Of a DNA stretch of 48,374 nucleotides, positions 1 to 8,134 are shown one piece after another. This stretch comes from Prochloraceae cyanobacterium (lineage in GTDB: Bacteria; Cyanobacteriota; Cyanobacteriia; Cyanobacteriales; JASJDA01): NCBI GenBank assembly GCA_030065755.1, contig JASJDA010000062.1, positions 1-48,374 on the forward strand. Direction: 5' to 3'. The position numbers were made by a program, and so were the translations under genes. Every line of letters starts with the position of its first letter. The first letter of the stretch is position 1. The notes beneath the pieces were generated by a model. That model was not told where the DNA came from. It saw only the letters and a program-made list of their open reading frames with translations, and ran no database searches.

Positions 1-130
1 GATTTTTATAAGGTCAAAGTTGTATTTGCTAGTCCCTTAGAGCCTCTGACTAAAATAATAATTTAAATTGAGTGCAGATTTTTAATTCTCTTTAGTAAAT
101 AACTTTGACAATAGTGGATTCATGAAAATA

Positions 131-160
131 GTTTATAAGGGGTACAGTCCCCTTATAAAC
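131..160. repeat. Perfect 12-bp inverted repeat (hairpin)
   Basis: Arms GTTTATAAGGGG at 131-142 and CCCCTTATAAAC at 149-160 pair perfectly around a 6-base loop. There is no clear T-run on either side, so it is a weak terminator candidate or a piece of a small palindromic repeat. The rest of 1-371 holds no gene that I can see. Confidence 0.5.
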
Positions 161-170
161 GTGTGACTCT

Positions 171-200
171 TTGCCTGTTGCCTATTCCCTTTTGCCTTTG
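171..200. repeat. Short tandem repeat (STRR), TTGCCTR units
   Basis: Degenerate heptamer units of the TTGCCTA/TTGCCTG kind. The same unit recurs at 41548-41578. These STRRs are common in intergenic DNA of filamentous and coccoid cyanobacteria and have no known coding role. Confidence 0.55.
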
Positions 201-371
201 AACTGTTTGATGTCATTGCCTTTGTCGAAGGAAAAAATAAGTTGAGTTTGAATTTAGGTTCTGCTCGCCTCCATTTTGATGGCGCAGGTGATTGAGAAGT
301 CAAATATCCTGATAAACTTTGGGTGTTACTCCTGTAGCTCTACGAAAACAAAAAGTTAGGTGACTCTGACC

Positions 372-408
372 GAAAAAATGGGTTTCAAGCCCCGTCCTTC
401 TAGGACGG
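372..408 (-). terminator. Rho-independent terminator of the RHH gene
   Basis: On the minus strand a CCGTCC/GGACGG stem (392-397 with 403-408) overlaps the stop codon of the small RHH gene and is followed, about 14 bases on, by a T-run (plus-strand A-run at 372-377). The same hairpin could also be an IS-end structure, since similar CCGTCC hairpins occur at ends of IS200/IS605-type elements. Confidence 0.45.
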
Positions 409-540
409 CTTTCTCTCTTTAAGGCTTCTAATAAACTCTCGAACAATATCGCTTTTAGTACGTTGAGTGCGCTTTGCATACCGTTCTAATATTTTCATTT
501 CTGATTCTGTAACTCTAATATGCAACTGTTTTTCTGGCAT
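400..540 (-). CDS. Small ribbon-helix-helix (CopG/Arc-like) protein, 46 aa, divergent to tnpB remnant
   Basis: A 46-residue frame starts at ATG 540 and ends at TAG 400-402. The protein begins MPEKQLHIRVTESE and continues through ERYAKRTQRTKSDIVREFIR. It has the short beta strand plus two helices of a ribbon-helix-helix DNA-binding domain; the strand KQLHIRV would form the DNA-contacting sheet. Such proteins bind DNA as dimers and usually repress their own promoter. The gene faces away from the tnpB remnant, about 30 bp from its first sense codon, and in my experience tiny RHH genes sit in this position beside cyanobacterial tnpB genes. I infer that it is part of the element and may control tnpB transcription. 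The alternative is an orphan antitoxin-like repressor. Confidence 0.6.
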   Translation of the reverse strand: MPEKQLHIRVTESEMKILERYAKRTQRTKSDIVREFIRSLKERKPS

Positions 541-571
541 TTTGTAAACCGATATGATACACTAATTATAG

Positions 572-1291
572 TTTAACTCTAAAGTTGAGATTGCTCCTGA
601 ATCTTTACCAAAAACTAATAACAATGTTGGTATCGATTTAGGAATAAAAACTTTTGCTACTTTGAGCAATGGAGATCAAATAGATGCTCCCAAGCCTCTT
701 AAAAAGAGTATACAAAGGTTACGCAGATTAAGCAAAAACTTATCTAGAAAAACGCGAGGTTCTAAACGCTATGAGCGTGCCAGAATCAGAAAAGCTAAAT
801 TACAAGCTAAGTTAAAAGAGACAAGATCTGATTTCCTGCATAAACTTTCAACTCAAATAATCCACGATAACCAAGTGATTGTTTTGGAAGATTTAAATGT
901 GTCGTGAATGATGAAAAATCGTAAATTGTCTAGGGCTATAAGCGATTTAGGCTGGAGACAATTTAGAACTTTTTTAGAAAGAAAAGCAGCAAAATACGAT
1001 CGGGAGTTTCAAGTAATCAGTAGATGGGAACCGACTAGTCAACTATGCTCGTGTTGCGGGTTTAGGGCAGGAAAATTAGACCTTTCTATTCGAGAATGGA
1101 TTTGTTTAAACTGCGAAACGACTCACGACCGCGATATAAATGCTGCAAAGAATATATTAGTCGCGGGGGGACACTCTGAGACTTTAAACGGACGCGGAGG
1201 GCAGCAGAAGACTTCTGTAAAAGAAGCAGCACCCAGTGAAACGTCAACTCCCATACGAATTCATTCAGCTCTCAATATTCGAGTTGCTTGA
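572..1291 (+). pseudogene. tnpB remnant (IS1341/IS605-type RNA-guided nuclease): 5'-truncated, in-frame TGA
   Basis: The open frame begins after a TAG at 569-571 and enters directly at the RuvC-I motif (VGIDLGIKTFA), so roughly the first 170-190 residues of a normal ~400-residue TnpB are missing. The frame is then interrupted by TGA at 905-907, where relatives read GGA (Gly) in the motif LEDLNVSGMMKN, so a single G-to-T change explains it. After the stop it continues in the same frame with the C-terminal RuvC-II/III part: the zinc finger CSCCGF..CLNC and DRDINAAKNI are intact. The 3' end includes a hairpin-rich right end. The protein cannot be an active nuclease, although the omegaRNA part may still be transcribed. 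Confidence 0.85.
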
Positions 1292-1369
1292 ATAGATGGG
1301 GAATCTCCGCACTTCCTCCAGCAGAGAGGATGTCAATGACAAAAGTTTGAACAAAAAGCTTCAAAGCAT

Positions 1370-2761
1370 CTAAAAATCAGCACTTAAAGGGGTGCGGGGG
1401 AAAGGAATAACATCGCGAATATTTGCCATACCCGTCATAAATTGTACTACCCGCTCGAAACCCAAACCAAAACCAGCATGAGGTACTGTACCGTAGCGGC
1501 GCAAATCTAAATACCACCACAATTCTTCTGGCGGTATTTCTAAATCTTTCATGCGCTTTTCCAATACATCCAGACGTTCTTCTCTTTGAGAACCGCCGAT
1601 AATTTCACCTATTTTTGGTGCTAATACGTCCATAGCAGCGACGGTGTTATTATCGTCGTTTAAACGCATATAAAAAGCTTTAATTTCTACGGGATAATCT
1701 GTAACAATTACGGGCTTTTTAAATAATTCTTCTGCGAGATATCGTTCGTGTTCTGACTGTAAATCTAATCCCCATTCTACGGGATATTCAAACTTGCGAT
1801 CGGACTTTTCTAATAAATCGATCGCCTTTGTATAAGTTATTCTTTCAAATTCGTTGTTAATAATATTATCTGCCGTGGCTAACACCGACTTGTCAATGCG
1901 TTTATTGAAAAATTCCAAATCTTCGGCGCAGTTTTCAGTGACGTATTTAAAGATATATTTGAGAAATTCTTCGGCTAAGTTTTGGTCGCCAACAATATCG
2001 CAGAAAGCCATCTCAGGTTCTACCATCCAAAATTCTGCCAGGTGTCGAGAGGTGTTAGAATTTTCTGCACGGAAGGTAGGCCCAAAAGTGTATACATTCT
2101 GAAACGCCATCGCCATAACTTCTGCTTGCAACTGTCCGCTAACAGTGAGATAAGCGCGACGACCGAAAAAGTCTCGATCGAAATCTATTTCTTGTTTGTC
2201 GGTTTTGGGAAGTTCGTTTAAATTGAGGTTGGTGACGGTGAATAATTCCCCTGCTCCTTCGCAGTCATTAGCGGTGATAATGGGTGTATGAACCCATAAA
2301 AACCCCTTATCTTGGAAGAATTTGTGAATGGCTGTAGAGCAAGCATTGCGAACCCTCATTACTGCACCAAGAGTATTAGTGCGCGATCGTAAGTGAGAGA
2401 TGGTGCGTAGAAACTCAAAGGAGTGGCGTTTCTTTTGTAGGGGATAGGTTTCTGGATCTGACTCGCCGTAAACTGTCACAGAAGAGGCTTTTAATTCGAT
2501 GCGCTGTCCTTTCCCTGGGGAGGGTACTAAAGTTCCCTCTACCTCTACAGAAGTGCCTGTATTTAGCTGTTTGAGTACTGGTTCGTAGTTGGGGATGTTT
2601 GGATCTAGTACAACTTGCAAACCAGCCATAGAAGAGCCATCATTGACTTCCATAAAGGCAAATTCTTTCAATTCCCGTTTGGTGCGCACCCAACCGCTAA
2701 TACTAACGGTTTCATCTGGTTGTCCTTGTTTCAGTATGTTTGCAATACGTCGAGTCATCAT
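1370..2761 (-). CDS. asnS: Asparaginyl-tRNA synthetase
   Basis: 463 aa, the usual length for bacterial AsnRS. It charges tRNA-Asn with asparagine using ATP in the cytoplasm. An N-terminal OB-fold anticodon-binding domain (about 1-110, with the [17 protein letters not shown] stretch) is followed by a class II catalytic core. Motif 2 is visible as [21 protein letters not shown]-like sequence near residue 230, and motif 3 as [15 protein letters not shown] near 430. The asparaginyl rather than aspartyl assignment rests on this compact AsnRS layout without the GAD insertion of bacterial AspRS. Two ATG codons are adjacent (2761 and 2758). It stands between two tnpB elements and is not in an operon. 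A palindromic repeat lies just upstream of its start. Confidence 0.95.
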   Translation of the reverse strand: MMTRRIANILKQGQPDETVSISGWVRTKRELKEFAFMEVNDGSSMAGLQVVLDPNIPNYEPVLKQLNTGTSVEVEGTLVPSPGKGQRIELKASSVTVYGESDPETYPLQKKRHSFEFLRTISHLRSRTNTLGAVMRVRNACSTAIHKFFQDKGFLWVHTPIITANDCEGAGELFTVTNLNLNELPKTDKQEIDFDRDFFGRRAYLTVSGQLQAEVMAMAFQNVYTFGPTFRAENSNTSRHLAEFWMVEPEMAFCDIVGDQNLAEEFLKYIFKYVTENCAEDLEFFNKRIDKSVLATADNIINNEFERITYTKAIDLLEKSDRKFEYPVEWGLDLQSEHERYLAEELFKKPVIVTDYPVEIKAFYMRLNDDNNTVAAMDVLAPKIGEIIGGSQREERLDVLEKRMKDLEIPPEELWWYLDLRRYGTVPHAGFGLGFERVVQFMTGMANIRDVIPFPRTPLSADF

Positions 2762-2775
2762 GTTTTAGCCTAATT

Positions 2776-2830
2776 CGCGAGAAGCCCCACATCTGTACCG
2801 CGATAGCGGTCAGTGTGGTACGAACGCGCG
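2776..2830. repeat. Small palindromic repeat, copy D (AGAAGCCCCACA type)
   Basis: The segment contains AGAAGCCCCACATCTGTACC, then CGATAGCGG and a closing GGTACGAACGCG. Its centre is the stem CCGC-GATA-GCGG. It resembles the copy after leuA (11912-11957) in the order GAAGCC-CAC-TCTGTA-GCGATAGC-GAACGCG. It sits directly upstream of asnS, so it may lie in the asnS leader. Confidence 0.55.
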
Positions 2831-2949
2831 AGAAATTGTTGTTTATATCTTAAATATAACAGCTTGTTTAAAACTTTAATATATCAAATTTTTAAAGTAG
2901 ATATTTATGGTAAAATATAGATATTGCGTACGATTTTTTTTGACCAGTT

Positions 2950-4284
2950 GTGAGAGTAGCTTACCAGTACAAAATGAGACCGAATAAACAACAAATAGAA
3001 GTCATTGAAAATTGGCTTAATTTGTTGCGTCGTCAATATAATTATAGACTAGGCGAGCGATTTAATTGGTACGAACAAAACAGAAGCAGTATTAATTCTT
3101 GTCCTCTAATTTGCCATCTACCACAACTTAAAAATAATCCTGAATATTACAGTCAAAAAAAAGATTTAATTAATACTAAAAAGTTGTTTTTTGAGTACAA
3201 AATGATACACTCTCAAGTACTTCAGGATGTTATCAAAAGAGTTAAATTAACTTTTGATAGATGGTTAAAGGGGGACAGTAGCGGGAAAAGATCGGGAAAA
3301 CCAAGATTTAAGGGCATGGGACGATATCACTCTTTTACCTATCCTCAAATGAAGCCTGATTGCATTAATGGCAAAAGAATAAAGTTGCCCAAAATAGGGG
3401 AGGTAAAGTTTATTCAACATCGACCTATCCCCGACGGTTTTAAGATTAAGACTGCTACTGTAATCCGAAAAGCTGACGGCTATTATGTCATCCTTTCTCT
3501 TGAGGATAAATCAATACCATCTCCTGATATCAGAATAATCCCTAATCCTGATAACACTATTGGGATAGACATGGGATTAAAAGCGTTTCTAATAGATAGT
3601 CTTGGAGTTGAGGTTAAAATACCTCAATATTACCGTCAAGCTCAAAAACAACTAAGAGTAAAGCAGAAAGCTGTATCGAGGAAAAAGAAGGGAACTAATA
3701 ACAGAAAAAAAGCTATTAAAAAACTAGCCAAACGACATCAAAAAGTAGCAAATATCAGGAAAGATTTTCACTATAAAACAGCTACAAATCTACTAAAGAA
3801 AAACGATGTTATAGCTCACGAAAAGTTAAATATTAAAGGTTTGGCTAAAACTCGTCTATCTAAAAGTGTTAATGACGCGGCGTGGGGACAGTTTTTAACT
3901 ATACTTGCAAGCAAAGCTGAAAAAGCGCACCGCCCGCGCCGAGGTTTCCTCGGCGTAAGGACGGAGCAAGAAGCTGGTTTGTTAACCGTAGCGGTTAAAC
4001 CTCACGGTACTACTCAAGAGTGTAGTTGTTGTGGAAAAACCGTCAAAAAGCGGATGCGACCCAGCTCGAATTCACTTCGAGCTGGAACGCGCACCAAGCC
4101 AGCGCTATCTGATAGATGGCATTCATGTTCTCACTGTGGTTTTGAAGCAGACAGGGATCAAAATGCCGCGATAAATATAAAAAACCGCGCGGTGGGGCAT
4201 CCCGTGCGTAAAGTTCACCGAGTATCCGAAGCAATCGCTGGAGTTGGTGAGAAGCCTACACTGTATACGCCAGTATCAGTGTAG
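2950..4284 (+). CDS. tnpB: TnpB-family RNA-guided endonuclease (IS1341-type), with two in-frame insertions
   Basis: 444 aa, GTG start at 2950. An AT-rich stretch (TATGGTAAAATATA, near 2907) could be its promoter. The N-terminal part carries the helix-turn-helix/wedge region MRPNKQQIEVIENWL. The RuvC active site is complete: GIDMGLKAF (Asp, motif I), HEKLNIKGL (Glu, motif II) and DRDQNAAINI (Asp, motif III), with a four-cysteine zinc finger CSCCG..CSHCG. TnpB cuts DNA guided by an omegaRNA made from the 3' end of its own gene. Two extra segments (about residues 326-341 and 367-384) interrupt otherwise conserved stretches; both derive from palindromic repeats (see 3925 and 4050). The second lies between the two zinc-finger pairs. 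No tnpA neighbour. Activity is therefore uncertain although all catalytic residues are present. Confidence 0.88.
   Translation: MRVAYQYKMRPNKQQIEVIENWLNLLRRQYNYRLGERFNWYEQNRSSINSCPLICHLPQLKNNPEYYSQKKDLINTKKLFFEYKMIHSQVLQDVIKRVKLTFDRWLKGDSSGKRSGKPRFKGMGRYHSFTYPQMKPDCINGKRIKLPKIGEVKFIQHRPIPDGFKIKTATVIRKADGYYVILSLEDKSIPSPDIRIIPNPDNTIGIDMGLKAFLIDSLGVEVKIPQYYRQAQKQLRVKQKAVSRKKKGTNNRKKAIKKLAKRHQKVANIRKDFHYKTATNLLKKNDVIAHEKLNIKGLAKTRLSKSVNDAAWGQFLTILASKAEKAHRPRRGFLGVRTEQEAGLLTVAVKPHGTTQECSCCGKTVKKRMRPSSNSLRAGTRTKPALSDRWHSCSHCGFEADRDQNAAINIKNRAVGHPVRKVHRVSEAIAGVGEKPTLYTPVSV
3925..3970. repeat. Palindromic element copy A, inserted in frame in tnpB
   Basis: The stem CGCCGAGG (3937-3944) pairs with CCTCGGCG (3948-3955) around TTT. 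The flanks GCGCACCGCC and AAGGACGGAGCAAG match copy C at 27653-27700. It adds a peptide around HRPRRGFLGVRTEQ between ASKAEKA and LTVAVKPHGTTQE, where TnpB relatives normally have only a few residues. Confidence 0.7.
4050..4100. repeat. Palindromic element copy B, inserted in frame in tnpB zinc finger
   Basis: The stem CCAGCTCGAA (4061-4070) pairs perfectly with TTCGAGCTGG (4076-4085) around TTCAC. Flanks GCGGATGCGAC and AACGCGCACCAAGCC follow the same framework as copy C. It encodes about RMRPSSNSLRAGTRTKPA between CGKTVKK and LSDRWHSC, which are adjacent in other TnpB proteins. Confidence 0.7.
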
Positions 4285-4297
4285 GAGTATGTCACGT
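4189..4297 (+). ncRNA. Probable omegaRNA 3' part and right end of the tnpB element
   Basis: The hairpin CCTACACTG (4255-4263) / CAGTGTAGG (4277-4285) overlaps the tnpB stop codon and is followed by AGTATGTCAC, a likely right end. The stretch is about as conserved as coding DNA in the relic at 27705-27811, including the hairpin, which supports an RNA role. By family knowledge the omegaRNA runs through the tnpB 3' end to the right end, with the guide taken from flanking DNA beyond it. Exact ends are not determined. Confidence 0.5.
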
Positions 4298-4355
4298 AGT
4301 TACAATAACTGGAAAAGCGATCGTCGCTCGTCTTAGTTAATATCAATTATTTTTA

Positions 4356-5996
4356 TTAGAGCATACCTAGAAAAGATTTTTGCGATCGCAGAAAAACTTT
4401 AGCGCAATTTCTTCCAGGTATACCAGAAATCGATCCTCCAGGATGAGTCCCCGCACCAGTTAAATATAAACCCTTAATTGGAGTTTTGTAGTTGGCAATT
4501 TCTGGTAAAGGACGCAAGAAAATCATTTGATCTAAAGTCATGTCCAAATGATAATAATTGCCTTTATATGCACCCAATCTTTCTCCTAATTCTGCCGGAC
4601 TTTCTACCCTGCGAGCAATTATAGAATTTTTGATATTTGGGGCGTAATCAGCTAATTTATCAATTACTCGATCGGCTACCTTATTTTTCAACTCGTCTGT
4701 CCAACCAGTCCCCTGTAAACCCGTCCCTTCAGCGCCAGCAATTTGATAAGGAGCAAAAAACTCAATCCACATGGTATGTTTGCCTTCTGGTGCCATAGAA
4801 GGGTCTAACACAGTGGGAACGTCTAAATACATCGAGGGATTTGAATCGGGTATTTGACCCATATTAGCTAGGGTATGAGCTTCTTCTACCTGCTGCATGG
4901 AATCTGCTATTAACACCGTACCGATTAAATACTCGTCTCTGTGGTGGTAAGCTTCAAATCGAGGCACTTCGGATAAAGCACAATCAATTTTAAGAATTGT
5001 TTCGTTGTTATTGACAATTCGCCGTTCTATTCTGTTTCTTAATTCAGGGTCAGCAGAATCGAGAGCGGCGGGCTCGACTAATTCTAAAAAGAGGCGTTGA
5101 GCGTCGATGTTAGAAATCACTCCTTTGTTAGCGCGATATTCTTTTCCTCCAGCTACTCTTACGCCAACAGCAACTCGATCGTCAACGATAACCTCTTTAA
5201 CCATTTGCTCGGTGAGAATTACCCCACCTTTACTTTTAACTAATTTTACTAACGCATCTGTTAGGGCTCCCGTACCGCCACGGGGTCTTGCGATCCCTTG
5301 GTTATGACGCATTGCTAACATCATTAAACCAGAGGTGGTGCCTTTTTGGGATGGTGGCGCGCCAATTTCTGCTGCTAACCTAGCTAGAGGCGCTTTAACA
5401 ATTTCCGTATCAAACCATTCATTAAGCAAGTCTTCTGGAGAAGTAACCAAAGTACGCACGAAGTCAAAGACCTTTTTGCGGGAGCCGATGGTGGCAAATA
5501 CGTCATAAAGCCTCTCGTAGTTATATTTAGTAGCAATTTCGAGGAAATGCTGTGGCGCTGCATTAAACATGGGAGTAATGGCCCCCATCAAATGGGACCA
5601 AAAGTTAATAAATTCTCTATATTTTTGCGCGTCCCTTTTGCTGTAGCGAGCAATTTCTGCGCAAGTTTTTTCTAGAGACTTATGAGCTAAGAAATATTTG
5701 CCGTCGGGATGGGGACAAAATACGCTGGGATCGCACCAGAGATATTCTAAGCCATATTTGTCCAGTTCTAATTCTTCTATTACCGGCCCCATAAAAATAA
5801 ACTCGTGATCGATCGCGCACAGGTTAAATTTAAAACCTGGTGCTTCATTAGGCATTACTTCTTCAGTGGTCGCCGCACCACCTGGAACCGATCGTTTCTC
5901 TAATAACAGAACACTATATCCTGCTTTGAGTAAGTAAGCTGCACATACTAAACCATTGTGACCGGCCCCAATTACGATCGCGTCATAGGTTTCCAT
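4356..5996 (-). CDS. crtO: Beta-carotene ketolase, CrtO type
   Basis: 546 aa. A flavoprotein of the phytoene-desaturase superfamily that adds a keto group to beta-carotene, giving echinenone and possibly canthaxanthin, at the membrane. The N-terminal FAD-binding motif is AIVIGAGHNGLVCAAYLLK, followed by LLLEKRSVPGGAATTE. Blocks typical of cyanobacterial CrtO are visible: CAIDHEFIFMGPV, LEYLWCDPSVFCP, EIGAPPSQKGTTSG, GIARPRGGTGALT, GVISNIDAQRLFLELVEP and the C-terminal YLTGAGTHPGGSISGIPGRN. Length and sequence agree with my memory of the Synechocystis CrtO (about 542 aa). It is monocistronic, next to a tnpB element. Echinenone is the carotenoid bound by orange carotenoid protein, so this gene may matter for photoprotection. 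Confidence 0.93.
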   Translation of the reverse strand: METYDAIVIGAGHNGLVCAAYLLKAGYSVLLLEKRSVPGGAATTEEVMPNEAPGFKFNLCAIDHEFIFMGPVIEELELDKYGLEYLWCDPSVFCPHPDGKYFLAHKSLEKTCAEIARYSKRDAQKYREFINFWSHLMGAITPMFNAAPQHFLEIATKYNYERLYDVFATIGSRKKVFDFVRTLVTSPEDLLNEWFDTEIVKAPLARLAAEIGAPPSQKGTTSGLMMLAMRHNQGIARPRGGTGALTDALVKLVKSKGGVILTEQMVKEVIVDDRVAVGVRVAGGKEYRANKGVISNIDAQRLFLELVEPAALDSADPELRNRIERRIVNNNETILKIDCALSEVPRFEAYHHRDEYLIGTVLIADSMQQVEEAHTLANMGQIPDSNPSMYLDVPTVLDPSMAPEGKHTMWIEFFAPYQIAGAEGTGLQGTGWTDELKNKVADRVIDKLADYAPNIKNSIIARRVESPAELGERLGAYKGNYYHLDMTLDQMIFLRPLPEIANYKTPIKGLYLTGAGTHPGGSISGIPGRNCAKVFLRSQKSFLGML

Positions 5997-6029
5997 TAAT
6001 TTTCCTCGCTCGTAGCCGTCTGTCCTCTG

Positions 6030-6175
6030 TCGTTAGTGTGGGGAGTGTGGGAGGTGTGGGGGGTGTGGGAGGACAATTTATTTTCAAGTTCAACTCCCCT
6101 CTCTTCCCTCTCTCCCCACACTCCCCCATCTTCCCCCATCTTCCCCCATCTTCCCCCTCTCCCTCTGACCCCTGA
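6030..6175. repeat. G/C-strand-biased low-complexity STRR block
   Basis: 6033-6072 holds GTGTGGG/GTGGGAGG units and 6092-6170 holds C-rich units (CCCCCATCTT repeated three times, CTCTCCC). The two halves are partly complementary (GGGAGTGTGGGG against CCCCACACTCCCC), so a hairpin is possible. The same C-rich units appear at 27846, 30354 and 38281. Nothing coding is seen in 5997-6323. Confidence 0.6.
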
Positions 6176-6323
6176 CCTCGAATAGTAGCACAGTCGTTAC
6201 ACTTTTTTGACCTGCCAATTGCACTCTCGAAGAGATCGCTTGCCTCGTGGTTGCTTAAATACTCTTTTTTTTTTAAAGTTAAGTACTATATATTTGTATA
6301 TTGCTCACCAATCACTTTGAATT

Positions 6324-6656
6324 ATGGATAGTGCAGTTAAAGTTTTTGAACCAACAGGTATTTTAGATGGCACAAAAAGTCATGAATTTCGCCAACAAAT
6401 CGATAAAATTGTCCAAGAAGGTGCCAAAATTATTTTAATTGATTTTAAAGATGTGACCTTTATGGATAGTTCTGGTTTAGGAGCTTTAGTGCTATCTCTC
6501 AAAACTGTTCGCTCGGCTGAAGCTAGGCTTTTTATATGTTGTCTTAACGATAGAATTAAAATTTTATTTGAGTTAACCAGTATGGATAAAGTATTTGAAA
6601 TATTTTCTAGCCGAGAAGAATTCGAGGAAACTTTAGTAAAAAAAATAGTCAATTAA
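6324..6656 (+). CDS. STAS-domain anti-sigma factor antagonist (Slr1859-like)
   Basis: 110 aa, a complete single STAS domain. The phosphorylation loop is KDVTFMDSSGLGALV, with Ser49/Ser50 in the DSSGLG motif used by SpoIIAA/RsbV proteins. The unphosphorylated form binds its cognate HATPase kinase and frees the kinase's partner; phosphorylation by that kinase switches it off. The likely partners are encoded nearby: a REC-PP2C phosphatase (6694-7839, opposite strand) that would dephosphorylate it and a HATPase kinase at 8227. This matches the Synechocystis icfG cluster (slr1859-slr1860-slr1861), which I recall being linked to inorganic carbon and glucose metabolism. Its 3' end converges with the phosphatase gene, 37 bp apart. 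Confidence 0.88.
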   Translation: MDSAVKVFEPTGILDGTKSHEFRQQIDKIVQEGAKIILIDFKDVTFMDSSGLGALVLSLKTVRSAEARLFICCLNDRIKILFELTSMDKVFEIFSSREEFEETLVKKIVN

Positions 6657-6693
6657 TCTCCCTGTCCTGCTAACAAATATTGGGAAATCCACG

Positions 6694-7839
6694 TTAATGA
6701 AAGCTAATTTTCATCACAGAAATATCGTCCGCAAAATTATCTTTATTACTGATATTTTTAATGTCTTTTACCAGAAAATCTAACTCTTTGTATGCCGATT
6801 GGTGATAATTTTGCAGCAATTTTATAAATTCATCGATGCCCCAAATCTTGCCATCTGGTTGGTCAATTTCATAGATTCCATCGCTGAAAATATATAGACT
6901 TGAATCTGGATCGATCTGACAACACTCATCTATATATTTGGCTTCGGGGAACATGCCAATAGGAAAGCCAGGGGTTTTGAGTTGTTTTTTACTAAAACCC
7001 CTAGATTTCGGCTTTTGTGGAGAAAACAAAATTCCTGGAGGATGTCCCGCACTAGAATAGAGGAGCTGACGGGATTTTGAATTATAAACTCCGTACCAAA
7101 TAGTGAAATATTTATCATTGCGATCGGTCATTTGAAATGTTTGATTTAATCCTTCTAAAACTTGGCTGGGCTTATAATAATTCACCTTAGTTAAGCCCCT
7201 CGATCGCAACAGATTAATAACCGATAAAGAAGGCAAGGCAGCACGCAAACCGTGGCCAGAAACATCTAAGAGATATATTGCTAAATGTTCGGCGTCGAGC
7301 CAATAATAGTCAAACCCATCTCCTCCGAGTTGGCGAGAGGGAATAAAGCAGACATCAATATTTGTTGGAGGCTCTTTGAGGGGTTCTGGTAAAAGGGATC
7401 TGACGTAGTCGGCAGCTTCAGCTAATTCAGTCTCAAGCAGGTCTTTTTGATGTTGTAGGTCGCGACTGAGTTGATGCAGCCTCAAACCAGCCCGCACGCG
7501 AGCCTTTAATTCGTACATTTCAATTGGTTTGCACAAAAAATCGTCAGAACCAGCATCTAAACCCTTAACTTTATCTTCAACCGAACCAAGAGAAGTAAGT
7601 AAGATAAAAAAAGTAGTGGATAAATCCGGATTAGCTTTGACGCGACGACACACCTCCAGACCATTCATGCGCGGCATGAGCCAATCGCAAATTACCATAG
7701 CCGGACGCAACTGAAGTGCTAGCTTTAGACCTTTTTCTCCGTCGCCAGCCACGACTACTGTATATCCTTGGCTGGCTAGAGTTCTTTGTAGTAATAGCTG
7801 AATTGCTGGATCGTCATCAATAACTAGAATTTTAAACAT
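6694..7839 (-). CDS. Response regulator with PP2C/SpoIIE-type Ser/Thr phosphatase domain (IcfG-like)
   Basis: 381 aa from ATG 7839; a TTG at 7851 would add four residues and is spaced about 10 bases from GGAGAG, so the start is uncertain. Residues 1-120 form a receiver domain: acidic pocket ILVIDDD, phosphoacceptor Asp52 in VICDWLMPRMNG, switch Thr in LLTSLG and Lys in LCKPIEM. A coiled linker (about 120-155) leads to a PP2C domain (about 160-381) with GGDGFDYYW, LLDVSGHG, FSDGIYE and a final DDISVMKIS, which supply the metal-binding aspartates. It should dephosphorylate the STAS protein when activated through the receiver domain. It is convergent with the STAS gene, whereas in Synechocystis the three genes run the same way. 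Confidence 0.88.
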   Translation of the reverse strand: MFKILVIDDDPAIQLLLQRTLASQGYTVVVAGDGEKGLKLALQLRPAMVICDWLMPRMNGLEVCRRVKANPDLSTTFFILLTSLGSVEDKVKGLDAGSDDFLCKPIEMYELKARVRAGLRLHQLSRDLQHQKDLLETELAEAADYVRSLLPEPLKEPPTNIDVCFIPSRQLGGDGFDYYWLDAEHLAIYLLDVSGHGLRAALPSLSVINLLRSRGLTKVNYYKPSQVLEGLNQTFQMTDRNDKYFTIWYGVYNSKSRQLLYSSAGHPPGILFSPQKPKSRGFSKKQLKTPGFPIGMFPEAKYIDECCQIDPDSSLYIFSDGIYEIDQPDGKIWGIDEFIKLLQNYHQSAYKELDFLVKDIKNISNKDNFADDISVMKISFH

Positions 7840-7954
7840 ATCTTGGGTCAATTGAAAGATACTCTCCAGAGGGTTGTCCGTCCAATGAGCTAAAGAGTAA
7901 GATAAATAGGGAGATAAATGTAAATTTATAGTCTGACTATTAAAATGTTACTCC

Positions 7955-8125
7955 AGTTGTCAGCACCCCGCACTAAAGTGACTGGTCTTCAAGACTTCAT
8001 ACTTTAGTTAGCTGACCGGCCTAAGCCCTCTTGCGGGCTGCCTTATCGGTAAGCGTTAAACTTCCTACCTTGGAGTTCGTGCTATCTCCAAGCTCTAGAA
8101 CTCAAAAGTTAAACAGTTTTACGAG
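7955..8125. ncRNA. Highly structured non-coding segment (tnpB right-end relic or leader RNA)
   Basis: Between the phosphatase and kinase genes lie at least three stems in series: CTAAAGT/ACTTTAG (7971-7977 with about 7999-8005), AGCCC/GGGCT (about 8025-8039), and CTTGGAG/CTCCAAG (about 8070-8093). Read on the minus strand the segment ends in GCGGGGTGCTGACAA, similar in form to the right ends of the tnpB elements in this window, so it may be the omegaRNA/right-end relic of a lost element. Read on the plus strand it precedes a short ORF with a strong ribosome-binding site and could be a structured leader. I cannot decide between these. Confidence 0.3.
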
Positions 8126-8134
8126 GGGGTTACA

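Larger units (their letters stand above)
400..1340. mobile_element. Degenerate IS1341/IS605-type element (RHH + tnpB remnant + right end)
   Basis: The segment combines a divergent RHH gene, a 5'-truncated tnpB and a right-end-like segment at about 1301-1340 that finishes GAGGATGTCAA, similar in form to the end of the element at 4297. No tnpA (Y1 transposase) is present. The exact left end is not visible. Element boundaries are inferred. Confidence 0.5.

Noticed and set aside
4043-4234. 63-aa minus-strand open frame inside tnpB
   Set aside because: Overlaps the conserved zinc-finger/RuvC-III part of tnpB and the palindrome; antisense shadow.
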